Source: JAWOFN01 sp046497505 [NCBI: bacterium]
GTDB lineage: Bacteria; Blakebacterota; Blakebacteria; Blakebacterales
Direction: 5' to 3'
Length of the DNA: 28,304 nt
Assembly (NCBI GenBank): GCA_046497505.1
Contig: JAWOFN010000021.1
Location: 1 to 28,304, forward strand
Shown here piece by piece: positions 9,644 to 20,115 of this stretch (positions are counted from its first letter, which is position 1; every line of letters begins with the position of its first letter). The translations under genes and the position numbers were made by a program. The notes beneath the pieces were generated by a model, which was not told the DNA's origin, searched no databases, and was given only the letters and a program-made list of their open reading frames with translations.

Positions 9644-11136
9644 GCCGCACCTCCTTCCCGATCGGGGCCGCTGCCGAGGACCCCCCGTGTCATGCGCCGG
9701 TTGAGGAGGGTCAGGACGAGGACGGCAAGGCCCCACTGGAAGAGACAGGTCCCAAGGGAGAAGGTGCCGAAGGGATCCCACCACCGTTCGGCGAACCCGA
9801 AGGACTGGAAGACCCACCAGCCCAGCAGCACCGCGAACTGCAGGGGCAGCAGCACCCCCAGGACGGTGTTGAACCAGCGTCCCAGGTTCACCTCGTTCCC
9901 CGGCAGGTTCACCCATTCGGTCCGGACCCTCTCGATGCCGTGGCGGATGGCTGCGAAGGCGAAGAACCCGCCGCTCACGATGAGTCCCAGCCCCCAGACC
10001 CAGTCCTGGTTGGCGAAGAACGAGAGGCTCACCGCGCTGGGGATCCCGCCCAGGAACGCGATCCCCGCCACCAGCAGGATGGCCTGCCTCCGCCTGAGGC
10101 CGAAGTCGATACCGATGCGGGTGGCCAGCTCGATCATGGCGATGAGGCTGGAGAGGGCCGCCGCGGTGAGCGCCAGGAAGAAGACCGAGGTGAAGACCGC
10201 TCCCCCGGGAAGCTGCCCGAAGAGGATGGGTATCCAGACGAAGGTGAGGCCGGTGGAGGCGGGGCCGCTGTAGGTGGCCACGTCGAAGGCCTGCTGGAAG
10301 GTGGGGAAGGAGGCGAAGACGGTGGGGATGATGGCCATGGCGGCCAGCAGGCTCACACTGTTGTTCCCCAGCCCGATGAGGGTGCAGTTGAAGACCGTGT
10401 CCTCCTGCTGCCGCGCGTAGACCGCGTAGGTCAGCAGCAGACCCCACCCCGCGCCCGTGCTCCAGGCCGACTGGGTGAGGGCTTCCAGCCAGATCCGGCT
10501 GTTCCCCAGATCCGCCCACTCGATACCGAACATGAACTCGAGCCCGCGTTCTGCGCCGGGCAGGGTGAGGGCCCGGATCGCGGCGATGATGAGGAGGAGG
10601 AAGAGGGATGGGATCAGCACCCGGTTGACCCGCTCGATCCCGCCCACCACCCCGCGCCAGATGACCCATCCGCCGAAGAGGATGGCGGTGAGATGGAAGA
10701 GGATCGCCACGCCCGAGTCGGCGAAGATCTCGAAGGCGGCCTGGGCGGCCGCGGGGTGGGTGATGCTGGTGAGCTGTCCGCTGACCGCCATCAGGAAGTA
10801 GCGGATGCACCACCCGGCCACCACGCTGTAGTAGAACATGATGGCGGTGGTCACCAGTCCCACGAAGGCCCCCATCCAGGAATACTTCCGGCCCACCAGC
10901 TTCCCGAACGCCCCAATCAGACCGAAGCGGGCCTTCTTCCCCATGCCCAGTTCGATGATCAGCAGCGGGATCGACCAGGTGAAGAGGAAGATGAGCCAGG
11001 GGATGAGGAAGGTGCCCCCCTCGTTGGTGGCCAGGATCCGAGGGAAGCGCCAGACGTTCCCGGTCCCGACCGCCATGCCGAGGGCCGCGATGATGAGTCC
11101 CCAGCGTGAGCTGAACTCCTCGCGTCGTTCCTGCAT
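9640..11136 (-). CDS. neurotransmitter:sodium symporter (NSS) family amino-acid transporter
   Basis: Sodium-coupled importer in the inner membrane, most likely for amino acids. The 498-residue product carries the NSS hallmark GMAVGTGNVWRFP (20-32) in the first unwound helix and has about twelve hydrophobic segments across its length. Further family features are YYSVVAGW (TM3) and WSTGAGWGLLLTYA. The tightly coupled MetS-like gene downstream argues for the MetP branch (methionine/alanine). The ATG at 11136 is preceded by GAGGAGG at good spacing. It begins 24 bases after uppP, as the last but one gene of unit C. Substrate assignment is inference from the partner gene only. Confidence 0.92.
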   Translation of the reverse strand: MQERREEFSSRWGLIIAALGMAVGTGNVWRFPRILATNEGGTFLIPWLIFLFTWSIPLLIIELGMGKKARFGLIGAFGKLVGRKYSWMGAFVGLVTTAIMFYYSVVAGWCIRYFLMAVSGQLTSITHPAAAQAAFEIFADSGVAILFHLTAILFGGWVIWRGVVGGIERVNRVLIPSLFLLLIIAAIRALTLPGAERGLEFMFGIEWADLGNSRIWLEALTQSAWSTGAGWGLLLTYAVYARQQEDTVFNCTLIGLGNNSVSLLAAMAIIPTVFASFPTFQQAFDVATYSGPASTGLTFVWIPILFGQLPGGAVFTSVFFLALTAAALSSLIAMIELATRIGIDFGLRRRQAILLVAGIAFLGGIPSAVSLSFFANQDWVWGLGLIVSGGFFAFAAIRHGIERVRTEWVNLPGNEVNLGRWFNTVLGVLLPLQFAVLLGWWVFQSFGFAERWWDPFGTFSLGTCLFQWGLAVLVLTLLNRRMTRGVLGSGPDREGGAA

Positions 11137-11160
11137 CTGCCTCCTCTTCCCCGTGTGTGC

Positions 11161-11949
11161 CTAGACCAGGAGCAGTCCTGCCACGCCCAGCGCCCAGCAG
11201 TACCAGGCGAAGGGTACGAGCCCCCTGCGACGGAGCACCTCCAGAAGACCCGCGATGGCCGCGTATCCCGCGGCGAAGGCGGCTGCGAAGCCCACCGCCA
11301 GGGGGGGCAGCATCCCGGCAGCGCCGGGGACCCCCCCGCCGAGCAGGTCGGCGCCCTGCAGGAGCGCGGCCCCGCCGATGGCCGGCAGGCTGAGCAGGAA
11401 ACTGAACTCCGCGGCTTCCGATTTCTCCACGCCACTCCACATGCCCGCCGCGATGGTGGATCCGGAGCGGGAGATCCCGGGCAGGATGGCCAGGGCCTGG
11501 GCGGCCCCCATGATGAGCGCGGCGGGACCGGCCGGGTCGGTCCTCCGCGAGACGGACCAGCGGGTGCTCAGGAGGATGGCCCCGGTGGCGAGCAGACCGA
11601 GGAGCGCGGAGCGGGGGGAGCGGAAGGCCATCTCGATGGGGCTGCGGAAAGCGATCCCCACCGCCGCCGCGGGGAGGGTGCCGACCAGGAGCCAGAGGAT
11701 CCAGGCGCGGGCCCTCCGTCCCACCTCGTCCCGGCGGGATGCGCCCGCCGCCATCCAGGCGATCCTCCCGCGGAAGTAGACCACTACGGCGAGGAAGGTG
11801 GCCGTGTGGAGGGTGATCTCCACCAGCAGCCCCCCCTCCTCCACTCCCAGCAGGGCCCCGGTGAGGACCAGGTGGCCGCTGGAGGAGATGGGGAGGAACT
11901 CCGTGGCCCCCTGGACGATCCCCAGGATCAGGGCTTCAAACGTTCCCAC
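11161..11949 (-). CDS. uppP: undecaprenyl-diphosphatase UppP (BacA)
   Basis: Integral membrane phosphatase that converts undecaprenyl diphosphate to the monophosphate, recycling the lipid carrier for peptidoglycan and other envelope polymers; extra copies confer bacitracin resistance. The 262-residue protein has both catalytic signatures: QGATEFLPISSSGH (13-26, with Q13 and E17) and LPGISRSGST (156-165). Several hydrophobic helices fill the remainder. The start is GTG at 11949, which overlaps pgeF by 14 bases; no ATG alternative is nearby. It shares a transcription unit with a glycosyltransferase and lies near a polyprenyl diphosphate synthase, which fits lipid-carrier metabolism. Confidence 0.96.
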   Translation of the reverse strand: MGTFEALILGIVQGATEFLPISSSGHLVLTGALLGVEEGGLLVEITLHTATFLAVVVYFRGRIAWMAAGASRRDEVGRRARAWILWLLVGTLPAAAVGIAFRSPIEMAFRSPRSALLGLLATGAILLSTRWSVSRRTDPAGPAALIMGAAQALAILPGISRSGSTIAAGMWSGVEKSEAAEFSFLLSLPAIGGAALLQGADLLGGGVPGAAGMLPPLAVGFAAAFAAGYAAIAGLLEVLRRRGLVPFAWYCWALGVAGLLLV

Positions 11950-12712
11950 CGGGCCCCGCTTTCAGGATGAAGGCTGTGTTCCGTCCCGGCCCGCCGGCCG
12001 AAGCGCGGTGACTGTGGAATTCCACGCCCTCCGGGGCACCGGTACCGCATGCGGTGCAGGCGGACGCGTGGGTCTGGATGTTCTCCGATCCCACCCCGGC
12101 TGCCTCCAGGGCGTCCCGGACCGCGGCGGGCAGGTCGAAGAGGAGCCCCCCCTCCACCCGCCGCAGGTAGCGCGCGTCGGAATATCCCTCGAACTCCTCC
12201 CCCACCTCGTAGCAGCAGCCCCCCAGGGCGGGCCCGATGGAGGCGAGGAGCTCGCCGGGTGCACAGCCGGAGACCTCCGCCACCGAACCCACCCCTGCGG
12301 GGACCACACCCTCCTTCAGACCCCGCCAGCCGGCGTGGACCATCCCGACCGCTGAACCATCGGGGGCGGCGAGGGCCACCGGGGCACAGTCTGCGATGCG
12401 GACGCTCAATGCCAGCCCCGTCTCCCCGGTCACCAGGGCGTCCCCCTCCACCGGCCGGGGGAATCCCTCCCACGGCACCGTCACCACCCGGCTGCCGTGG
12501 ACCTGTTCCAGCAGGGCGACGCGGCGGGGGGGGACCCCTGCGGCACGGGACACCCACCGGAGCCCCGCCACACGGTCGGCGGCGTCCACCGGCCGGCGGC
12601 TCACCCCCGAGCGCACGCCGTCGATCCCGACCAGCAGGGGGAGGAGGGTGTCGATGGGGGGATGGGATGCCGACCGGGGGGGCCCGGGAGTGTGCCTTCC
12701 GGGAGCACCCAT
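11936..12712 (-). CDS. pgeF: PgeF/YfiH family (multicopper-oxidase-like 'laccase domain') protein
   Basis: Member of the YfiH/LACC1 family. Members are described as peptidoglycan-editing factors that remove wrongly incorporated residues, and also as purine nucleoside-active enzymes, so the reaction here is uncertain. The 258-residue product has the metal-site triad: H72 in QVHGSRV, C109 in ADCAPV and H126 in VHAGWRG. The C-terminal segment with CTACGTG and GRNTAFIL is also family-like. The N-terminal part appears shorter than usual, lacking a clear SLNLG motif. The ATG shares one base with the rel stop (TGATG), and the frame upstream of it is only a shadow of rel. Confidence 0.88.
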   Translation of the reverse strand: MGAPGRHTPGPPRSASHPPIDTLLPLLVGIDGVRSGVSRRPVDAADRVAGLRWVSRAAGVPPRRVALLEQVHGSRVVTVPWEGFPRPVEGDALVTGETGLALSVRIADCAPVALAAPDGSAVGMVHAGWRGLKEGVVPAGVGSVAEVSGCAPGELLASIGPALGGCCYEVGEEFEGYSDARYLRRVEGGLLFDLPAAVRDALEAAGVGSENIQTHASACTACGTGAPEGVEFHSHRASAGGPGRNTAFILKAGPGGNV

Positions 12713-14907
12713 CAGAGATCGGGGGTCCCGCTCAGGCGCTCCACCCGCTCCACACCCTTCACCTTCCGGATGCGTTTCAGGATCTTCTGGAGGTGCTGCA
12801 GGTTGCGGACCTCCAAAATGAAGCGGCCGTGGGCGTCCTCGGTCTCGGTACTCATGCTCACGCTCCTGATGTTGGTCCCATGGCTCGAGATGGCCCTGCT
12901 GATGTCTCCCAGCAGGTTCACCCGGTCCCTGGCGGTGACGCTCACGCCCACCATGAAAGCCTGGTCCTTCTGGGAATCCCAGGAGACCTCCACCAGGCGC
13001 TCGGGGTCGTTGAGCATCTGGACCATGTTCAGGCAGTCCTTCCGGTGGATGCTCACCCCCCTGCCCCGGGTGATATACCCGATGATCTCGTCTCCGGGGA
13101 TCGGCTGGCAGCACTGGGCGAAGTGGATCATCATGTTCCCCTCGCCCTGCACGCTCACTCCCTGGACGGTGCTCCTTGCCCGGTCCACGAGGCGCTGGAG
13201 GAACCCCTCGTCCTCCTTCTTCTTCTCCTCCTCCTCCTCCTCCTGATCCTCTTCCGGCACCAGCTTCTCGATGATCTGGGCGCTGCTTCGGGTCCCGCGA
13301 CCCAGCGCCTCGAGGAGACCTTCGGCGTCCTCGTATCCGAAGGACTGGGCCAGGTTGGTGAGCTCCTCGCCGGAGGGCATCTTCCGGCGGACCTTCCTGA
13401 GGTCCCGTTCCAGGAGTTCCTTCCCCAGCTTGACCGACTGCTCCGCCTGCTGCTCCCGGAGATAGCGCTTGATCGCGCTCCGGGCCTTGCTCGTCTTCAC
13501 CATCCGCAGCCACCCCTGGCTGGGATGCTGGTGGGGAGCGGTCAGGATCTCCACCGTGTTCCCGCTCTTCAGCTTCGTGTCGAGGGACACGATGCGCCCG
13601 TCCACCTTCGCGCCCTGACAATGGAGCCCCACGTCCGTGTGCACCGCGAAGGCGAAGTCGAGGGCCGTGGCTTCGCCGGGGAGGCGGATCACATCCCCCT
13701 GGGGGGTGAACACATACACCTCCGACTCGAAGAGCTCCAGGCGGAGGTGCTCCATGAACTCCTCGGCGTCTGGGGCCTCGGTCTGACGTTCGATGACGTC
13801 CCGCACCCACTGCATGTGGTGGTCCCACTCGTCCGGCTTCACATCGCTCCTGCCCTCCTTGTACTTCCAATGGGCCGCGATCCCCTCTTCGGCGATGCGG
13901 TGCATCTCCCGGGTCCGGATCTGGATCTCCACCGGTTCCCCCGCGGGCCCCACTACCGTGGTATGGATCGACTGGTAGCCGTTGGACTTCGGGTTGGCGA
14001 TGAAGTCCTTGAACCGGTGGGAGATGGGCACGTAGAGGCTGTGCACCACCCCCAGGGCGTGATAGCACGCCCTGCGGTCGGACGCGATGATGCGCAGGGC
14101 CATGATGTCGTAGATGCCGCTCACGTCCACGCCCTGCTTCTGCATCTTGTTCCAGATGCTGTAGTACGACTTCAGCCGATGGGTGATCTCCGCCTGGATC
14201 CCCGCCTTCTTAAGCTCGGCACGGACCGGGCGGCGCACCTCGTTCATCGCCTTGATCCGCAGGCGCTTGTCCGCCTCCAGCTCGGCCGCCAGCGACTCGT
14301 ATTCCTCGGGGTGGAGTATGGAGAGCGCCAGGTCTTCCAGCTCGGTCTTGATACGGTAGATCCCGAATCGGTGCGCCAGGGGCGCGTAGATCCCCAGCGT
14401 CTCGTTGGCGATCCGGTCCGCCTTCTTCTTATCCAGGTGCTCCAGGGTCTGCATGTTGTGGAGCCGGTCGGCCAGCTTGATGAGGATGACCCTCAGGTCC
14501 TGGGCCATCGAGAGGAGCATCTTGCGGAAGTTCTCCGCCTGGGCCTCCTCCTTGGAGCGGAACTCCAGGCCGGAGATCTTCGTGACCCCCTCGACCAGGA
14601 AGGCCACGTCGGGGCCGAACTCCTCGGTGAGCTGCTGCTTGGTGAGCTGGGTGTCCTCGAGCACGTCGTGGAGGAGCCCGGCGGCCACGGTCGAGGTGTC
14701 CAGGTGGAGGCGGGCCAGTTCGAGGGCCACCGCCATGGGATGGGTGAGGTAGACCTCGCCCGACTTGCGCTGCTGTTCCCGATGGGCCTGTTCGCTGAAG
14801 CGGTAAGCGTGAGAGAGGTAGTCCACGTCCACGCGGCGGTTGACCCCCTCCACGTCCTTCAGCCACTTCTTCAGGACCGGCGATTCCGCCGCCTGGACCA
14901 TGTCCAT
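12712..14907 (-). CDS. rel: bifunctional (p)ppGpp synthetase/hydrolase (Rel/SpoT type)
   Basis: Makes and degrades the stringent-response alarmone. The 731-residue protein has the full long-RSH layout. The hydrolase HD domain has HP (56-57), HDVLED (80-85) and LADRLHNM (145-152). The synthetase has RFKD (298-301), the basic version found in bifunctional enzymes. A TGS domain follows (about 397-456), then a helical part, a zinc-finger-like CC (599-600) with a later DC (624-625), and an ACT domain (about 652-727). An acidic run of Glu and Lys (551-567), encoded by a TCC/GGA triplet repeat, interrupts the linker. Start ATG 14907 has GGAGGG just upstream; ATG 14901 is an alternative. It follows the mutase genes by 28 bases. 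Confidence 0.96.
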   Translation of the reverse strand: MDMVQAAESPVLKKWLKDVEGVNRRVDVDYLSHAYRFSEQAHREQQRKSGEVYLTHPMAVALELARLHLDTSTVAAGLLHDVLEDTQLTKQQLTEEFGPDVAFLVEGVTKISGLEFRSKEEAQAENFRKMLLSMAQDLRVILIKLADRLHNMQTLEHLDKKKADRIANETLGIYAPLAHRFGIYRIKTELEDLALSILHPEEYESLAAELEADKRLRIKAMNEVRRPVRAELKKAGIQAEITHRLKSYYSIWNKMQKQGVDVSGIYDIMALRIIASDRRACYHALGVVHSLYVPISHRFKDFIANPKSNGYQSIHTTVVGPAGEPVEIQIRTREMHRIAEEGIAAHWKYKEGRSDVKPDEWDHHMQWVRDVIERQTEAPDAEEFMEHLRLELFESEVYVFTPQGDVIRLPGEATALDFAFAVHTDVGLHCQGAKVDGRIVSLDTKLKSGNTVEILTAPHQHPSQGWLRMVKTSKARSAIKRYLREQQAEQSVKLGKELLERDLRKVRRKMPSGEELTNLAQSFGYEDAEGLLEALGRGTRSSAQIIEKLVPEEDQEEEEEEKKKEDEGFLQRLVDRARSTVQGVSVQGEGNMMIHFAQCCQPIPGDEIIGYITRGRGVSIHRKDCLNMVQMLNDPERLVEVSWDSQKDQAFMVGVSVTARDRVNLLGDISRAISSHGTNIRSVSMSTETEDAHGRFILEVRNLQHLQKILKRIRKVKGVERVERLSGTPDL

Positions 14908-14935
14908 CGACCCTCCTGCCCTCGCTCGTGCCGCC

Positions 14936-15352
14936 TCAGGCCTGCGGGGACTTCGAGGCGTACCATTCCCTGATGTAGGAGACGATCTCCCCGGTGTTGG
15001 TCCCGGGACCGAAGAGCCTTCCCACCCCCATGGCGGAGAGGGCCTCCATGTCCTCCTTCGGGATGATGCCGCCCCCGGTGAGGAGTGTGTCCTCCTCCAT
15101 GCCCCGCTCCTTCAGGAGCTCCATGACCTTGGGGAAATGGGTCATGTGGGCCCCGGATAGGATACTCAGGGCGATGACGTCGGCATCCTCCTGGAGGGCG
15201 GCCTCGACCACCATCTCCGGGGTCTGTCTCAGTCCGGTATAGATGACTTCCATGCCGGCATCCCGCAGCGCCGCGGCCACGACCTTCGCTCCCCGATCGT
15301 GCCCGTCGAGTCCCGGCTTGGCCACGAGTACCCGGATCTTCTCGCCTGACAT
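14936..15352 (-). CDS. B12-binding small subunit of an acyl-CoA mutase (IcmB-like)
   Basis: Free-standing cobalamin-binding subunit of a two-component acyl-CoA mutase. The 138-residue protein has the DxHxxG motif that supplies the cobalt-ligating His (D16, H18, G21), SIL (63-65) and a GGG turn (93-95), the three marks of base-off/His-on B12 domains. Its size is close to that of isobutyryl-CoA and 2-hydroxyisobutyryl-CoA mutase small subunits as I recall them (about 136 residues). It lies 37 bases after the large-subunit gene, and that gap contains a perfect short palindrome. Automated annotation would probably call it methylmalonyl-CoA mutase C-terminal subunit; the large subunit suggests another substrate. 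Confidence 0.92.
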   Translation of the reverse strand: MSGEKIRVLVAKPGLDGHDRGAKVVAAALRDAGMEVIYTGLRQTPEMVVEAALQEDADVIALSILSGAHMTHFPKVMELLKERGMEEDTLLTGGGIIPKEDMEALSAMGVGRLFGPGTNTGEIVSYIREWYASKSPQA

Positions 15353-15365
15353 CCTGCTGCTCCCT

Positions 15366-15380
15366 GGCTGCGTCGCAGCC
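15366..15380. repeat. 15-base perfect palindrome between the two mutase subunit genes
   Basis: Seven-base arms (GGCTGCG/CGCAGCC) around one central base, placed between the large-subunit stop (15390) and the ribosome-binding region of the small subunit (start 15352). In RNA it could form a 6-bp stem with a three-base loop directly upstream of the AGGGAG that serves the small subunit. It may tune translation or mRNA stability; nothing more can be read from the sequence. Confidence 0.5.
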
Positions 15381-15389
15381 CTCTCGTGT

Positions 15390-17093
<1,704 letters not shown>

Positions 17094-17095
17094 GC

Positions 17096-18085
17096 TCACT
17101 CCCCCTCTATGGCGGCCAGCATGCCGCTGGCCGACAGGATCTCTTCGGCGACGGCGAAGGGGTCGGCCTGCCCCGCCAGGATATCCGCCGTCCGCCGGTC
17201 CAGCTGTTCCCGGCAGGTCTCCATCTCCCACAGGCGGCGGGAAAGGGTCTCCTGCACGATCTCCTTCACGTACGAGACGGTACGCCGTTGCCTGCGCGCC
17301 CGGCCCTCGCCGCTCTCGGTCAGCCACGCGCGGTGCGAGGCGATGGCCTCGATCACCTCGGCCGTACCCTCGCCGGTACTCGCTATCGTCTTCAGCACCG
17401 GATGGGACCAGCCCTCACCCGGGCGCATGTGGAGGACCTGCTCCACCTCCACCCGGAGACCTTCGGCCCCTTCCCGATCCGCCTTGTTGATGACGAAGAC
17501 ATCGCCGATCTCCATGAGACCGGCCTTCATGGCCTGGATGCCGTCTCCCGATTCCGGTACCAGGACCACCACGGTGGTGTCCGCGGCCTCCGCCACGTCC
17601 AGTTCCACCTGGCCGACCCCCACCGTCTCCATCAGGACCCGGTCCGATCCTGCGGCCCCCATGAGGACCGCCACCTCCCGGGCGGCCCTCGCCAGCCCTC
17701 CCCGGCTCCCTCGCGTGGCCATAGAACGTATGAAGGCCCTGGGATGCACGGCCAGCCCCGGCATCCGGATCCGGTCACCCAGCAGGGCGCCCCCGGTGAA
17801 AGGCGAAGTGGGGTCCACCGCGACCACCCCCACCCGCGTCTCCGGGTGCTCCTCCAGCTCGGTGTGGGCCAGTCGTTCCACCAGGGTGCTCTTCCCCGCC
17901 CCCGGGGGGCCTGTGATACCGCAGATGGAGGCCCTGTGCCCCGGAGGATACAGTTCCTTGAGCAGGCGGGCCCGCAGGGCCCCCTGGCCCTCCACGATGC
18001 TGATGGCCCGGGCCAGGGCCCGCCGGTCCCCGTCCAGGACCCCCTGGATGAGGTCCTCAGGCGCGGATGTGCGTGCGTTCGTCAT
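17096..18085 (-). CDS. meaB: MeaB/ArgK family P-loop GTPase, B12-mutase chaperone
   Basis: G-protein that guards and reloads adenosylcobalamin-dependent acyl-CoA mutases. The 329-residue product has Walker [10 protein letters not shown] (59-67), the family block [18 protein letters not shown] (91-108), the switch-region ETVGVGQ (153-159) and the guanine-specificity motif NKAD (200-203). I chose ATG 18085 ([12 protein letters not shown]), which gives normal family length and overlaps the GT2 gene by 29 bases; an upstream ATG at 18118 adds eleven unsupported residues. Direct placement before the mutase genes supports a dedicated chaperone. In IcmF-type enzymes the G-domain is fused to the mutase; here it is separate. 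Confidence 0.95.
   Translation of the reverse strand: MTNARTSAPEDLIQGVLDGDRRALARAISIVEGQGALRARLLKELYPPGHRASICGITGPPGAGKSTLVERLAHTELEEHPETRVGVVAVDPTSPFTGGALLGDRIRMPGLAVHPRAFIRSMATRGSRGGLARAAREVAVLMGAAGSDRVLMETVGVGQVELDVAEAADTTVVVLVPESGDGIQAMKAGLMEIGDVFVINKADREGAEGLRVEVEQVLHMRPGEGWSHPVLKTIASTGEGTAEVIEAIASHRAWLTESGEGRARRQRRTVSYVKEIVQETLSRRLWEMETCREQLDRRTADILAGQADPFAVAEEILSASGMLAAIEGE
17101..17106 (-). promoter_or_regulatory. ribosome-binding site deciding the mutase large-subunit start
   Basis: AGGGGG within the last codons of meaB lies seven bases before ATG 17093 but only one base before GTG 17099. This favours the ATG even though the GTG would form the common four-base GTGA overlap. Confidence 0.6.
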
Positions 18086-18848
18086 GGACGCCCCGGTTGA
18101 GTTCCCACAGTTTCGCATACTTCACAAAGACGTACGTGGCCGACAGCCAGGCCAGGATGAAGCCGGGCAGCCCGTCCACGAAGCCCCCCTTCAGTACATA
18201 CATGCGAAGGAAGGTGGCCGGCGGGCGGAAGATCACGTCGCTGACCCTGCTGGGCCGCCCCGTACGATGGAGTTCACCCGCCGCCAGCGTGGTATACCTG
18301 TTGAACTTGCCCAGGTAGTGGGCCAGGGTCGGATCGGTGTAGTGGAGGAGCTCCCCCTCCAGGCGGCCCACCGCCCCGGCCACCTTCACCCCTTCGTGCA
18401 CCGGACGCTCCTCCACCTCGTAGACGTCACGCCGGAAGAGCCTCAGGACCCAGTCCCGCCCCCACCCCCCCCCCTTCATCCACCGTCCCAGGAAATTGGC
18501 ACGGCGCCGCACCTCGTATCCCGAGAGGGCCTCGCTCTCTCCTTCGATCACCCGTGCGACGGCGTTCCAGAGCTCCGGGGTCACCCGCTCGTCGGCGTCG
18601 AGCCAGAGGATCCAATCCCTCCGGGCCAGGGCGAAGGCTGCGGCCCGGGTCTTGCCGAAGCCCTGCCACTGCAGGCGCTCCACACGGGCCCCCTGCCGCT
18701 CGGCGATCTCCGCGGTGGCGTCGGTCGATCCGGTATCCGCGACCAGCACCTCCCCGGCCCCCTGGACGCTGGCCAGACAGGGACCGATCTCCTCGGCCGC
18801 GTCCCGGACCATGATGACCACACTGAGGCGATTATGTCGGTTCGACAT
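18057..18848 (-). CDS. family 2 glycosyltransferase (WaaE/KdtX-like)
   Basis: Inverting GT-A glycosyltransferase, probably acting at the inner membrane on lipopolysaccharide core or another envelope glycan. The 263-residue protein starts with the Rossmann-like SVVIMVRDAAEEI, has DTGSTD (38-43) for nucleotide-sugar binding and DADE (84-87) as the DXD-type metal site. A hydrophobic stretch near the C terminus (LPGFILAWLSATYVFV, about 226-241) would anchor it to the membrane. The layout resembles WaaE/KdtX-type LPS core transferases. It is the first gene of unit C, with a good promoter 80 bases upstream and an AAGGAG ribosome-binding site. Donor and acceptor sugars are unknown. Confidence 0.9.
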   Translation of the reverse strand: MSNRHNRLSVVIMVRDAAEEIGPCLASVQGAGEVLVADTGSTDATAEIAERQGARVERLQWQGFGKTRAAAFALARRDWILWLDADERVTPELWNAVARVIEGESEALSGYEVRRRANFLGRWMKGGGWGRDWVLRLFRRDVYEVEERPVHEGVKVAGAVGRLEGELLHYTDPTLAHYLGKFNRYTTLAAGELHRTGRPSRVSDVIFRPPATFLRMYVLKGGFVDGLPGFILAWLSATYVFVKYAKLWELNRGVHDERTHIRA

Positions 18849-18928
18849 GCGGCTCCTTCCCGGGTTCCACCCTCCCGGCGGGGAGATGCCGGCGGGCGCC
18901 CCCGGAGGCAGCGGACGGGGACGCGGCT

Positions 18929-18957
18929 AAGATAGGACCGAGCGGGGAGTGCATCAA
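18929..18957 (-). promoter_or_regulatory. sigma-70 type promoter of the GT2-meaB-mutase-rel-pgeF-uppP-transporter unit
   Basis: On the minus strand TTGATG, a 17-base spacer and TATCTT. The predicted start is about 18922, giving a leader of roughly 74 bases before ATG 18848. The -35 box is only 12 bases beyond the stop of the preceding glycosyltransferase gene. The leader has GC-rich self-complementary stretches (for example CCGGG...CCCGG close to the ribosome-binding site) but is too short for a cobalamin riboswitch. Confidence 0.8.
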
Positions 18958-18969
18958 TCGGGACCGGGG

Positions 18970-20115
18970 TCAGCGGCGGACCCCTGCCCCCTCCTCCACG
19001 ACCCCTTCAAGCGTCTCCTCGAAGCGGATGACCGCCTCCTGGGGGTCGAAGACCTCCAGCAGTCGTTCCCTGGCCCCCCGGGCCAGACGCCGCCTCAGTT
19101 CCCCGCTCCGGGCCAGCCGCACCAGGGCACCGGCCAGGGTCTCCGGTTCCCCGGGGGGTACCAGCAGTCCGCTCGTCCAGTCATGTATCACTTCAGGGAG
19201 TGACCCTACCGTGGTGGCGGCCAGGGGGATACCCTCGTCCATGAATTCCATCGCGGCACGGCTGATGGCCTCGCTCCCCGAGGAGTGGATCACCCCGATG
19301 TCCGCGGCCCTCACCAGGGGACGGCCGTCCTCCAGACGCTCCGACCAGAGGGTCCATCGATCCTCCGGCAGGGCGTACCGGGCTGCCAGGCGTCGGATCC
19401 TCTCCTCGCCGTGCTCGGCGGGATAGCCGGCGGCCAGGAACTTGAGACCCGGGACCGCGGCGGCGGCCAGGGCGGCGGCCCGGAAGAAGGTGGCATGGTC
19501 CTTCTGCGGCGCGAAACGCGCCAGGCTCACCACCAGCTGCTCCCCCTCTCCCACACCGCACCGGGCCCGCACCTGCTGCGGTGAGGGACCCCCCGGGGCC
19601 TCCCCTGCGGGCTGATAGCCCGGAGGGATCCGGTGGACCCTGTGGGGGGGGATGCGCAGGTCTTCGGTGTAGGCCCTCCGCTGGGGCTCGTTGGCCACGA
19701 TGAACGCCTCGGTCCGCCAGCTGTGGAGCCAGCGGGAGAGGGGGTGTCGGGCCGGGGGGCGCGGGTCGTGGGCCCGGAGGCGCACCAGGGGCGTGCGCGT
19801 CGCGGGGTGGCCGGCGGCCAGCCCCCACCATGTGTGATCGGGACCCCAATGGGCCACGATAACGTCAGGGCGCAGGCGCTGTCTCATCTCTTCCAGCCGG
19901 GCCCGTGTCCTCCTCGCACCCCACAGTCCCGCTTCCAGCAGGTCGGGCTCGTGCAGCACCTCCATGCCCGCCTCCCGGCACGCCTGAGCCGTGGGACCCT
20001 CCCGTACCAGCACGTGCACATCGTGCCCCCGCCCGACCAGTCCTCCGAGCATGTTCACGGCATACCACGATCCCGCGCTCCAGCCGTGGAGGGTGGTGCT
20101 GTTCAGTATCCTCAA
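18970..20115 (-). CDS. GT4-type glycosyltransferase (GT-B fold)
   Basis: Retaining glycosyltransferase, probably for lipopolysaccharide or surface polysaccharide. The 381-residue product begins RILNSTTLHGWSAGSWYAVN, typical of the acceptor-binding half with a Gly-rich loop. The donor half has VVSLARFAPQKD (the usual VGRL...KG region) and the E-X7-E motif in SEAISRAAMEFMDEGIPLAATTVG. The start is TTG at 20115, in a TTGA overlap with the preceding gene; GGAGG six bases upstream supports it. A longer open frame upstream is only a shadow of the heptosyltransferase gene. It closes unit B. Sugar and linkage cannot be deduced. Confidence 0.9.
   Translation of the reverse strand: MRILNSTTLHGWSAGSWYAVNMLGGLVGRGHDVHVLVREGPTAQACREAGMEVLHEPDLLEAGLWGARRTRARLEEMRQRLRPDVIVAHWGPDHTWWGLAAGHPATRTPLVRLRAHDPRPPARHPLSRWLHSWRTEAFIVANEPQRRAYTEDLRIPPHRVHRIPPGYQPAGEAPGGPSPQQVRARCGVGEGEQLVVSLARFAPQKDHATFFRAAALAAAAVPGLKFLAAGYPAEHGEERIRRLAARYALPEDRWTLWSERLEDGRPLVRAADIGVIHSSGSEAISRAAMEFMDEGIPLAATTVGSLPEVIHDWTSGLLVPPGEPETLAGALVRLARSGELRRRLARGARERLLEVFDPQEAVIRFEETLEGVVEEGAGVRR

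Noticed and set aside
13226-13244. TCC triplet repeat as a phase-variation tract in rel
   Set aside because: Triplet units keep the frame and only change the number of Glu residues in a linker, so it is not an on/off switch.
18849-18969. Cobalamin riboswitch ahead of the GT2-meaB-mutase unit
   Set aside because: The whole gap is about 120 bases and the leader after the promoter only about 74, too short for the known fold, and I see no B12-box-like element.
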